6,910 nucleotides of DNA from DATLEX01 sp035525045 (lineage in GTDB: Bacteria; Acidobacteriota; Thermoanaerobaculia; Gp7-AA8): positions 1 through 6,910 of the forward strand of contig DATLEX010000216.1 of NCBI GenBank assembly GCA_035525045.1, written 5' to 3'. Of the stretch, positions 1-6,871 are shown in pieces. The position numbers and the translations under genes were made by a program. The notes beneath the pieces are model-generated. The model had not been told where the DNA came from and did no database searches. It saw only the letters and a program-made list of their open reading frames with translations. Every line of letters begins with the position of its first letter. Position 1 is the stretch's first letter.

Positions 1-110
1 GTGCCCGGCTTTTGGCGTTGAACTCTGAGAGACGAATCCTCAGACTTCGGCCGGGTCGATCGGTGGGACGTGGTGAGGGCCGAAGGTCATGGAATTTGAG
101 AGTCAAAGAC

Positions 111-150
<40 letters not shown>

Positions 151-175
151 AACAAGCTGTTTCTGAGATCGTGAA

Positions 176-781
176 TCAGGGGGCGCCGGTCAGCAGCGGA
201 TACGGGTCGACGGCCTCCCCTTTCCACCACTCCTTCGTCGGCGGAAGGCGCGTGACGGCGAAGTGCAGGTGAGGCGCATTGGGCGGCGCGTTTCCGGACG
301 TGCCGACGTAACCGATGACGTCGCCACGCTTCACCTCCATCCCCTCCTGAACGCCGGCCGCGTAACCCTGCAGGTGCGCGTAGTAGTAGCAGATCTCCTC
401 CGCCGCATCGAAGTGGTAGATGGTCAGCCCGCCTGCCTTGCTGGTGAAGAGCTTCCGGATCGTCCCGTCGGCGACGGCGAGGACGGGCGTCCCGCGCGGG
501 GCCCGGATGTCGATGGCCTGATGAGTGCGGCCGCCTCCGCGGCGGTCGTTGAAGTCGGGGCGGAGATCCTCGGCGCGCAGGCCGGCCACCGGGATGAGAA
601 GGCCGGCGTCGCGCACCGCCGGCGGCGCAACGGATTCCGGCGCCGCACCGCCCGCCACGACGCTCGCGGCGGGTAGAGGACGCTCGGCCGCGCGCAGACC
701 CTTGTTGCTCTCGTCGACGTACATCAGCACGCCCGTCGCGCCGAGGACGCAGCCGATCAGAAAGGAGACAGCGGAGCGCAT
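176..781 (-). CDS. M23 family (LytM-type) metallopeptidase, membrane-anchored
   Basis: This 201-residue protein is probably a zinc endopeptidase that cuts peptidoglycan cross-bridges in the periplasm. Residues 5-21 form a hydrophobic segment, either a signal anchor or an uncleaved signal. Residues 25-60 are a low-complexity Ala/Pro/Val linker, and the M23 domain covers about 62-195. The zinc set is complete: His87 and Asp91 in THQAIDI, and His173 in PHLHFAV. The second-shell or catalytic histidines His136 (YYYAHL) and His171 are also present, so the enzyme looks active rather than a degenerate EnvC/NlpD-like activator. The family's usual GTPVLAVADGTI and VKRGDVIGYVGTSGNA blocks are intact. 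The start is ATG at 781 and places the hydrophobic helix at the N-terminus, although no strong Shine-Dalgarno site precedes it. The gene diverges from the DNA glycosylase gene, and no partner such as a cell-division gene is visible. The family call is firm, but the exact substrate is unknown. Confidence 0.93.
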   Translation of the reverse strand: MRSAVSFLIGCVLGATGVLMYVDESNKGLRAAERPLPAASVVAGGAAPESVAPPAVRDAGLLIPVAGLRAEDLRPDFNDRRGGGRTHQAIDIRAPRGTPVLAVADGTIRKLFTSKAGGLTIYHFDAAEEICYYYAHLQGYAAGVQEGMEVKRGDVIGYVGTSGNAPPNAPHLHFAVTRLPPTKEWWKGEAVDPYPLLTGAP

Positions 782-803
782 CGCATCGGATAATCGTGAG
801 CGC

Positions 804-1685
804 TTGCCGGAACTTCCCGACGTGACCGTTTACCTCGAGGCGCTCGAACAACGCCTTCTGCAGCAGCGACTTCGGGGGATGCGCCTCGGCAGCCCCTTCG
901 TGCTCCGGACCGTCGATCCCCCTCCGGATGAGCTCGCCGGCCGCGCCGTGACCGCCCTCCGCCGCATCGGAAAACGGATCGTCCTGCAGCTCGAGAGCGA
1001 GCTCTTCGTCGTTATCCACCTGATGATCGCCGGCCGCTTTCGCTGGCTTCCGCCGGGAGCGAAGATCGCCGGAAAGATCGGCCTGGCTGCCTTCGACTTC
1101 GACCACGGCACGCTCCTGCTGACGGAAGCCGGCTCCAGGCGCCGCGCCTCGATTCACATCGTCCGGGGCGCGGACGCGCTCCAATCGTTCGACGCGGGCG
1201 GGATCGAGGTGCTCGAAACGCCGCTGGCAGCGTTCCGCGACACCCTCCGGCGCGAGCGCCACACGCTGAAGCGATCCCTGACCGATCCCCGCCTCTTCAG
1301 CGGCATCGGTAACGCCTACTCCGACGAGATCCTCCACCGCGCCCGCCTCTCCCCCGTGCAGATGACCACGAACCTCTCCGACGACGAGATCGCACGCCTT
1401 CACGAAGCGGTGCAGAAAACGCTGATCGAATGGATCGGCCGCCTCCGGGCCGAGAGGGGCGACGGCTTCCCGGAGAAGGTCACCGCCTTCCGGCCGGAGA
1501 TGGCCGTGCATGGACGGTTCCGGCAGCCCTGCCCCGTCTGCGGGACGCCCGTGCAGAGGATCGTCTACGCCGAGAACGAGACGAACTATTGCCCCCGCTG
1601 CCAGACCGGCGGGAAGCTGCTGGCCGACCGCGCCCTCTCGCGGCTCCTCGGCAGCGACTGGCCGAAGTCGATCGATGAGGCGTGA
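804..1685 (+). CDS. Fpg/Nei-family DNA glycosylase/AP lyase, TTG start
   Basis: The 293-residue product belongs to the formamidopyrimidine-DNA glycosylase (MutM)/endonuclease VIII family, which excises oxidised bases and nicks the backbone. In this family the N-terminal proline left after Met removal is the nucleophile. TTG at 804 gives (M)PELPDVTVYLEALE, with Pro2 and Glu3 in the catalytic positions. The reading frame runs open upstream to 525, but any earlier start would bury the proline, so TTG is preferred. The conserved lysine is Lys57 (RRIGKRI). The helix-two-turn-helix includes GIGNAYSDEIL (about 167-177). A C-terminal zinc finger uses Cys243, Cys246, Cys263 and Cys266. At the position of E. 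coli Fpg Arg258, five residues before the third Cys, this protein has Asn258. The finger ends YCPRCQTGGKLLADRALSRLL, typical of a separate bacterial subfamily usually annotated only as 'Fpg family'. Substrate preference (8-oxoG or oxidised pyrimidines) cannot be decided here, so I give no gene symbol. Only a weak purine-rich stretch (GTGAG) lies just before the start. Confidence 0.93.
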   Translation: MPELPDVTVYLEALEQRLLQQRLRGMRLGSPFVLRTVDPPPDELAGRAVTALRRIGKRIVLQLESELFVVIHLMIAGRFRWLPPGAKIAGKIGLAAFDFDHGTLLLTEAGSRRRASIHIVRGADALQSFDAGGIEVLETPLAAFRDTLRRERHTLKRSLTDPRLFSGIGNAYSDEILHRARLSPVQMTTNLSDDEIARLHEAVQKTLIEWIGRLRAERGDGFPEKVTAFRPEMAVHGRFRQPCPVCGTPVQRIVYAENETNYCPRCQTGGKLLADRALSRLLGSDWPKSIDEA

Positions 1686-1697
1686 TCGTCACGCTCT

Positions 1698-1722
1698 AAC
1701 TTTCCCGATTTGCCCACGTCTA
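1698..1722 (+). promoter_or_regulatory. candidate ECF-sigma promoter upstream of the sigma gene
   Basis: AACTT at 1698-1702 and GTCTA at 1718-1722 are separated by 15 bases. This resembles the AAC core of the -35 element and the GTC core of the -10 element known from E. coli sigmaE-type promoters. Transcription would begin near 1729. That gives about 43 bases of leader before ATG 1772 but only about 6 before ATG 1736, so it favours the downstream start. It would fit the autoregulation common among ECF operons. The evidence is a short motif match by eye, so it remains a candidate. Confidence 0.35.
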
Positions 1723-1771
1723 TGCCGTCAGAAGGATGCTGGAAGCGGCGCTGGATGCCATCCCACGAGTC

Positions 1772-2314
1772 ATGAGCGACCCGTTTGCCGATGACCGCCG
1801 GCTGGCTGCCGCCTGCGCCCGGGGAGACTCGCTGGTCTTTGAAGAAATCTACCGCCGGTTCGGCGACCGGATGAAGAGCATCGCCTACAACCACCTCGGC
1901 AGCGTGGCCGACGCGGAGGACGCCTTGCAGGAGGCGTTTCTGAAGGTCCACCGCGCGGCGGCGACCTATAGCGGCGAAGCGGCGTTCTCGACCTGGATGT
2001 ACCGGATCCTGGTGAACACCTGCTACGACCTCCTGCGGAAGCGGAAGCGGCGAGGCGAGGAAGAGCCGATCGACGAGGTGGCCCTGAAGGGGGAGCGGAC
2101 CGCGGCCGCGGTGGACGAGCTGAAGCGGATCGCGCTCCGAAAACTGCTCGACCGCCTGCCCGAGCAGCGCCGGACCGTCTTCACGCTCTTCGAGATCGAG
2201 GGGCTCAGCCACGCGGAGATCGGCCAGGTGCTGAACATCACCGAAGGGAACTCGAAATGGATTCTCTTCGCCACGAAGAAAGAGCTGCAGAAACAGTGGA
2301 AGGAATCGCGATGA
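1772..2314 (+). CDS. ECF-type RNA polymerase sigma factor (sigma-70 family)
   Basis: This 180-residue protein has the two-domain layout of extracytoplasmic-function sigma factors and redirects RNA polymerase to a small regulon. Sigma region 2 covers about 22-93: FEEIYRRFGDRM, then DAEDALQEAFLKVHR (core binding and -10 recognition), then FSTWMYRILVNTCYDLLRKRKR. A charged linker follows, and region 4 (about 120-175) contains LPEQRRTVFTLFEIEGLSHAEIGQVLNI. The recognition helix then reads EGNSKWILFATKKEL in place of the more common EGTVKSRLxRARKxL. The in-frame ATG at 1736 would add 12 residues. I prefer 1772 because the protein then begins a few residues before the conserved helix and leaves room for the candidate promoter. 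Neither start has a well-spaced ribosome site. The stop codon overlaps the anti-sigma start as ATGA. The ECF call is secure; the regulon and signal are unknown. Confidence 0.93.
   Translation: MSDPFADDRRLAAACARGDSLVFEEIYRRFGDRMKSIAYNHLGSVADAEDALQEAFLKVHRAAATYSGEAAFSTWMYRILVNTCYDLLRKRKRRGEEEPIDEVALKGERTAAAVDELKRIALRKLLDRLPEQRRTVFTLFEIEGLSHAEIGQVLNITEGNSKWILFATKKELQKQWKESR
2298..2304 (+). promoter_or_regulatory. Shine-Dalgarno site deciding the anti-sigma start
   Basis: GGAAGGA lies 6 bases before ATG 2311, inside the last codons of the sigma gene. The anti-sigma frame is open further upstream and could nominally begin at 2257. This strong, well-placed site and the ATGA overlap with the sigma stop make 2311 the likely start. 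Confidence 0.8.
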
Positions 2315-2949
2315 AGATCCCATGCGAAGAGCTCGACAACCTGCTGCTGGAGGGAGACGCATTCTCCCTGCAGGTCGCCGTGGCACACGCCGGGTCGTGT
2401 CCGGAGTGCCTGGAGAAGCTGACCGAGTGGAACGAGATCTCCGAAACGGCCCGCACGCTGCAGACCACGTGGTCGAGCGACCTGCTGTGGCCGCGGATCG
2501 AGAAGGCCCTCCGCAACGAGGTCGCCGGCGCGGAGAGCGGCGGGCGAAGGGTCTGGCGCGCCGCGGCGGCCGCCTTGCTGACCGTGACGATCGGGGCGAC
2601 GGCGTGGTACGCGATCCGCGACGGGTCGAGCGGGACCGCTTTCGATCAGAAGATCCTCGGCGTGGCCGCCATCGACGAGGTCGAGCGAGCCGAGGCTGCC
2701 TACCTGGCGGCCATCGACCGGCTGGAGACGATGGCCGAGCCTCACCTGGACGAGGCGGAGACCCCGCTGATGGTCAGCTACCGCGAAAAGTTGATGCTGC
2801 TCGACGACGCCATCGCCGAGGTCCAGATGAACATCGAACGCAACCGACAGAACGCACACCTGCGCAAGCAGCTCCTCTCCATGTACTCGGAGAAGCAGCG
2901 GACGCTCCAGGACCTGGTGCGGGAGGAAACCCATGGCTCGAATGAATGA
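2311..2949 (+). CDS. Membrane-anchored anti-sigma factor with ZAS-like His-x3-Cys-x2-Cys motif
   Basis: The 212-residue protein probably binds and inhibits the sigma factor encoded just upstream. The cytoplasmic N-terminus has Cys5 and the cluster His26-x3-Cys30-x2-Cys33 (HAGSCPEC), the signature of zinc-binding anti-sigma (ZAS) domains. These bind the sigma factor and in some members respond to redox state. Residues about 82-102 (VWRAAAAALLTVTIGATAWY) form a single transmembrane helix. The remaining 110 residues would be outside the membrane. They are rich in Glu, Arg, Ala and Leu with long helix or coiled-coil character, ending in the stretch ERNRQNAHLRKQLLSMYSEKQ. That part could sense a partner or hold a dimer. 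The gene overlaps the sigma gene by 4 bases and the following repeat-protein gene by 17 bases, so all three are likely coupled. The anti-sigma role rests on motif, topology and position. The signal sensed is not visible. Confidence 0.87.
   Translation: MKIPCEELDNLLLEGDAFSLQVAVAHAGSCPECLEKLTEWNEISETARTLQTTWSSDLLWPRIEKALRNEVAGAESGGRRVWRAAAAALLTVTIGATAWYAIRDGSSGTAFDQKILGVAAIDEVERAEAAYLAAIDRLETMAEPHLDEAETPLMVSYREKLMLLDDAIAEVQMNIERNRQNAHLRKQLLSMYSEKQRTLQDLVREETHGSNE
2921..2926 (+). promoter_or_regulatory. Shine-Dalgarno site deciding the repeat-protein start
   Basis: GGGAGG lies 6 bases before ATG 2933. The next in-frame ATG, at 2942, would be 15 bases away, which is too far for good initiation. 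Both starts give a usable signal peptide, so spacing is the deciding evidence. Confidence 0.7.
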
Positions 2950-4183
2950 ACGAATCGGAGCGCTGCTCGTGGCGGCGCTGGTGACCGGTGCCGCCTACGC
3001 GAAGGACCCCGGGCGCTTCGACCAGCAGTTCCAGCGGAACCTCGCCTATCGCGGCGGGCCGGTCATCATCGACCACAGGTTCGGCAGCGTCACGGTCAGG
3101 ACCGGGTCGACCTCGGAGGTCGGCGTGCGGGCCACGGTCCGCTCCTCCGATTCCGAGTTCGGGCGGCAGATCCAGATCGACACCTCGGCCGAGCGCAACG
3201 GGGTCACGATCCGCACCCGCTATCCGGAACGAGCCACGCGCCACAGCGGCAAGCACTCCTACTCGGTCGACTTACAGATCACCGTGCCGCCGAATGCTCC
3301 GCTCCGCGTGACCAACCGCTTCGGATCGGTGAACGCGTCGGGGATCGCCGGCGGCAGCGAGATCGTGAACGGGCACGGGTCGATCCGCCTGACCGATGCC
3401 CGTGGAAAGCAGACGGTCGAGAACTCGTTCGGATCGATCGAGGTGCGGAACATCGGCGGGGACGCGGTGGTGCGCAATTCGCACGGCTCGGTCCGGGCCG
3501 AGGTCATCCGGGGATCCGCCGACGTGACCAACCGCTTCGGCTCGGTGAGCGTGGCGGAAGTCGACCGGGGCGCCGCCGTGAAGAATGCCAACGGAAGCGT
3601 GAGCGTCCGCGACGTGCGCGGGCCGGCCGCGGTCACGAACTCGTTCGCCAGCATCACCGTGCAGAGCGTCACGGGATCGGTGCGGGCCAACGGCAACAAC
3701 GCCCGTGTCAGCGTGCGCGACGCGCGGGGCGACGTCGAGGTCACGACGAGCTTCGGCGCCGTCGACGTGCAGAACGTCGGCGGGACCCTCGGCGTCGCGA
3801 ACAACAACGGCAGCGTCAAGGGCTCCAACATCCAGGGCAACATCGCCGTGCGCATGAGCTTCGGCTCCGTGACCCTGCAGGACCTGCACGGTGTCGTCGA
3901 TGTGCAGAACCAGAACGGCGCCATCTCCGTCTCCCGCCTGTCGCCGGCGGCGGGGTGCCGCCCCATCTCGCTGCGGACGAGCTTCTCGTCGATCAAGGTC
4001 AAACTCCCCGCCAACGCCAGCTACGCCGTGAACGCCCGCACCACGTTCGGGCAGATCAAGAGCGCCTTTCCGATCACCACCAGCTCCATCGGTCGGGAGA
4101 GCGTCGCCGGCACGATCGGCGGCGGCTCCTGCAAGCTCGACCTGATCAACGGCAACGGCAGCATCAGCATTGACCGGGAGTGA
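2933..4183 (+). CDS. Secreted DUF4097-like beta-strand repeat protein
   Basis: The 416-residue protein has a clear signal peptide: Arg3/Arg7, hydrophobic residues 8-19, and a predicted cut after Ala-Tyr-Ala at residue 23. The mature N-terminal part (24-123) contains one related strand unit (DHRFGSVTVRTG) and a more variable beta-rich section. Residues 124-339 are twelve consecutive 18-residue repeats of the form xxVxNxFGSVxVxxVxGx, which should fold as a beta-solenoid. The C-terminal part has two or three weaker units (RTSFSSIKVKL, ARTTFGQIKSAF) and ends in INGNGSISIDRE. The only two cysteines of the mature protein, Cys342 and Cys400, flank this end and could form a disulfide. I see no transmembrane helix, sorting signal or catalytic motif. 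The family resembles DUF4097 'adhesin-like' proteins, which in many bacteria sit beside ECF sigma/anti-sigma pairs. Position and export suggest an envelope protein tied to the sigma circuit as output or ligand. Biochemical function is unknown. Confidence 0.85.
   Translation: MARMNERIGALLVAALVTGAAYAKDPGRFDQQFQRNLAYRGGPVIIDHRFGSVTVRTGSTSEVGVRATVRSSDSEFGRQIQIDTSAERNGVTIRTRYPERATRHSGKHSYSVDLQITVPPNAPLRVTNRFGSVNASGIAGGSEIVNGHGSIRLTDARGKQTVENSFGSIEVRNIGGDAVVRNSHGSVRAEVIRGSADVTNRFGSVSVAEVDRGAAVKNANGSVSVRDVRGPAAVTNSFASITVQSVTGSVRANGNNARVSVRDARGDVEVTTSFGAVDVQNVGGTLGVANNNGSVKGSNIQGNIAVRMSFGSVTLQDLHGVVDVQNQNGAISVSRLSPAAGCRPISLRTSFSSIKVKLPANASYAVNARTTFGQIKSAFPITTSSIGRESVAGTIGGGSCKLDLINGNGSISIDRE
3302..3949 (+). 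repeat. Twelve in-frame 54-base (18-residue) coding repeats arranged as six dyads
   Basis: Residues 124-339 of the secreted protein divide without any insertion or deletion into twelve units of 18 residues. The seventh residue alternates along the array: Phe, His, Phe, His, then Phe, Asn repeated four times. The true period is therefore 36 residues (108 bases). Position 3 is usually Val or Ile, and positions 8-10 are usually Gly-Ser-Val/Ile. Unit 8 (VRANGNNARVSVRDARGD) departs most from the consensus. The DNA copies are diverged in sequence, so the pattern is kept at the protein level rather than by recent duplication. Confidence 0.9.
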
Positions 4184-4196
4184 CGACTACCCAGTG

Positions 4197-4247
4197 CCTT
4201 CTCCCCCGCGCCAGCGGGGGAGAAGGTGGCCGAAGGCCGGATGAGGG
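4197..4247 (+). repeat. Palindromic intergenic repeat, forward copy
   Basis: The unit begins with a perfect 13-base-pair hairpin (4197-4209 paired with 4214-4226, loop GCCA). Next comes a short hairpin GGCC-GAA-GGCC (4228-4238), and the unit ends GGATGAGGG. It starts 13 bases after the stop of the repeat-protein gene. A related unit in opposite orientation follows at 4269-4315. This layout is typical of REP-like GC-rich intergenic elements seen in many proteobacterial and acidobacterial genomes. The long hairpin could also act as a terminator or protect the mRNA end, but no T-run follows it. Confidence 0.85.
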
Positions 4248-4268
4248 GGTTCCTCGTGAATCCGAGAG

Positions 4269-4315
4269 CCCTCACCCGGCGCTTCGCGCCACCTTCTCCC
4301 GCAAGCGGGAGAGGG
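4269..4315 (-). repeat. Palindromic intergenic repeat, inverted copy
   Basis: Read on the minus strand, this unit has the same order as the forward copy. It has an 11-base-pair hairpin with a loop of two bases (4292-4302 paired with 4305-4315, one G-T pair), then GGTGGCGC-GAA-GCGCC, then GGGTGAGGG. The small hairpin differs from the forward copy by paired changes (GGCGC/GCGCC against GGCC/GGCC), so base pairing is kept while the sequence varies. The GTGAGGG/ATGAGGG ends of both copies face each other across a 21-base spacer. The element lies just past the stop of the minus-strand lipoprotein gene, so it may separate two converging transcripts. Confidence 0.83.
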
Positions 4316-4320
4316 CACTC

Positions 4321-4896
4321 CTAGAACGCCCGCTTGTACGTGAAGATGAACGAGCGCCGCACGCAATCGCGGATGGGAGCGATGAACTTCGCCGAGCGGA
4401 TCTCCCGCTCGGCGAGCGCGGCCAGGTCGGGGTCGCCGGTCGCGTTCGAGATCACGCGCGTCGAGGTCACGTCGCCGCTGCTGTTCACATTGGCCTCCAC
4501 CACCACCAGCCCGTGGGCCCCGCGGTCGCTGAAGGACGGCATGGGCGACTTCTCGAAGGCGTAGTCCGAGTCGGCTGGACACCCGCGGCTCCGGCGGGCC
4601 GTGCTGCTCGACCGGCCGTCGCTTCGCGCAACGTACTGCGCCGAGACCCAACCGCTCTCCCCCGTGGGGAGCCGGACCTGGTACCAGCCGGCGCGCTCCT
4701 CCATCAGCGTCAGGGTCTGGCCCCGGCGGATCGTCGTCAGGATCTCGGCCTCGGTGGTGGCCTCGGCGCGGAGGTTGAGCGCCGTTGCCGTCACCCGTCC
4801 CGTGCCGAGAGGCTCGGCGGCCGGAGTCGTCACGGGAGGGGGCGGCGCGGCGCAGGAGAAGGCGGCGAGGGTCAGGGCCAGTAGAGCTCGTTTCAC
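4321..4896 (-). CDS. Small exported SH3b plus TonB-C-like protein, probable lipoprotein
   Basis: The 191-residue product has a short signal sequence (MKRALLALTLAAFSC). Cys15 is in a marginal lipobox (Ala-Phe-Ser-Cys), followed by a Pro/Thr/Ala linker to about residue 32. Residues 34-90 match a bacterial SH3 domain, with TALNLRAEATTEAEIL, a central AGWYQVRL and GWVSAQYV. SH3b domains often bind cell-wall material. Residues 116-191 resemble the TonB C-terminal fold: GLVVVEANVNSSGDVTSTRV, then GDPDLAALAEREIRSAKFIAP, ending in FIFTYKRAF. There is no TonB-type N-terminal helix or long Pro-rich spacer, so it is not a normal energy transducer. Cys106 and Cys178 may pair. The start is GTG at 4896, overlapping the trpA stop as GTGA, without a good Shine-Dalgarno site, so translation probably depends on trpA. 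Membership of the trp transcript is inferred from this overlap. The role is unknown. Confidence 0.8.
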   Translation of the reverse strand: MKRALLALTLAAFSCAAPPPPVTTPAAEPLGTGRVTATALNLRAEATTEAEILTTIRRGQTLTLMEERAGWYQVRLPTGESGWVSAQYVARSDGRSSSTARRSRGCPADSDYAFEKSPMPSFSDRGAHGLVVVEANVNSSGDVTSTRVISNATGDPDLAALAEREIRSAKFIAPIRDCVRRSFIFTYKRAF

Positions 4897-5683
4897 CGGG
4901 TCGAATGGTACACGATGAAACGGACGACATCCGCGGCGCGGGCCGGCGCTCCGCTCCGATCGCCGGCGGCGATGGCGCGCACGATCGCGCTCCCCACCAC
5001 CACCGCGTCGCAGTGATCGCGCAGCGCCTGGTAATGCTCGGGACGGGAAACGCCGAAGCCGACCGCCAGCGGCTTTTTCATGCGCGCCCTGATCCGGGCG
5101 AGGTTTTCGAGAAGGGTCGGATCGAGCTCGCTTCGCGTCCCGGTCACGCCGGTCGTCGAGACGTAGTAGACGAAGCCGTCGCTGGCGCGGTCGATCATGA
5201 CCACCCGCTCGTCGCTCGAGGTGGGGGCGAGGAGGAACACCAGGCCGAGGCGGTGCCGGTGGAGGACGCGGCGGATCTCGCTGGAGGCCTCCGGGAGGAG
5301 GTCGGTCAGCAGCACGGCGTCGAATCCCGCGGCGCCGGCCTCGCGGGCGAAGCGCTCCATCCCGAAGCGGAGCAGCGGATTGACGTAGGAGAACGCGACC
5401 AGAGGAATCCCGCTCCGCTCGCGCACGCTCCGCGCCACGCCCAGGACGTCGAGCAGCGTCGTCCCGCTCTGCAGCGCGCGCTGAGCCGCGGCCTGGATCA
5501 CCGGCCCGTCGGCGATCGGATCGGAGAAGGGGACGCCGAGCTCGATGGCGTCGGCGCCGGCCCGCTCGAGCTCACGGACCACGGCGATCGTCGTCTCGGC
5601 GTCGGGATCACCGCAGGTGAGGTACGCGATCAGCCCGCAGCGCCGTTCCCGCCGGAGCCTTCGGAAAAGCGCAGGCACCCGAT

Positions 5684-5687
<4 letters not shown>
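4893..5687 (-). CDS. trpA: Tryptophan synthase alpha chain
   Basis: TrpA splits indole-3-glycerol phosphate into indole and glyceraldehyde 3-phosphate, and passes the indole through a tunnel to TrpB. The 264-residue length is normal for the family. Catalytic Glu49 (AIELGVPFSDP) and Asp60 (PIADGP) occur at exactly the numbers used for the Salmonella enzyme. Other family blocks are LTCGDPD (23-29), FLLAPTSSDERV, YYVSTTGVTGTR (loop 6 region), VGFGVSRPE and VVGSAIV (phosphate binding). The protein is complete from ATG at 5687. GAAGGG about 7 bases upstream is a good ribosome site. The start overlaps the trpB stop as ATGA, and the stop overlaps the next gene as GTGA. This supports 1:1 expression with TrpB and coupling to the downstream lipoprotein-like gene. 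Confidence 0.98.

Positions 5688-6867
<1,180 letters not shown>

Positions 6868-6871
<4 letters not shown>

Noticed and set aside
24..44. Small inverted repeat TCTGAG/CTCAGA near the left edge.
   Set aside because: Six base pairs around a nine-base loop is expected by chance and has no T-run or linked gene end.
1586..2386. A 266-codon minus-strand frame across the sigma gene.
   Set aside because: It is antisense to a well-supported sigma factor and has no domain-like pattern.
3302..3949. Regular repeats considered as a CRISPR array.
   Set aside because: The units are in-frame protein repeats with diverged DNA and no spacers, and no cas gene is nearby.
3259..4014. A 251-codon minus-strand frame with apparent repeats.
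   Set aside because: Its periodicity is the mirror of the 18-residue repeats on the plus strand, which carry the signal peptide and ribosome site.
4197..4226. Perfect hairpin considered as a classical rho-independent terminator.
   Set aside because: No T-run follows the stem, and the sequence is part of a paired intergenic repeat; a terminator effect remains possible but is not shown.
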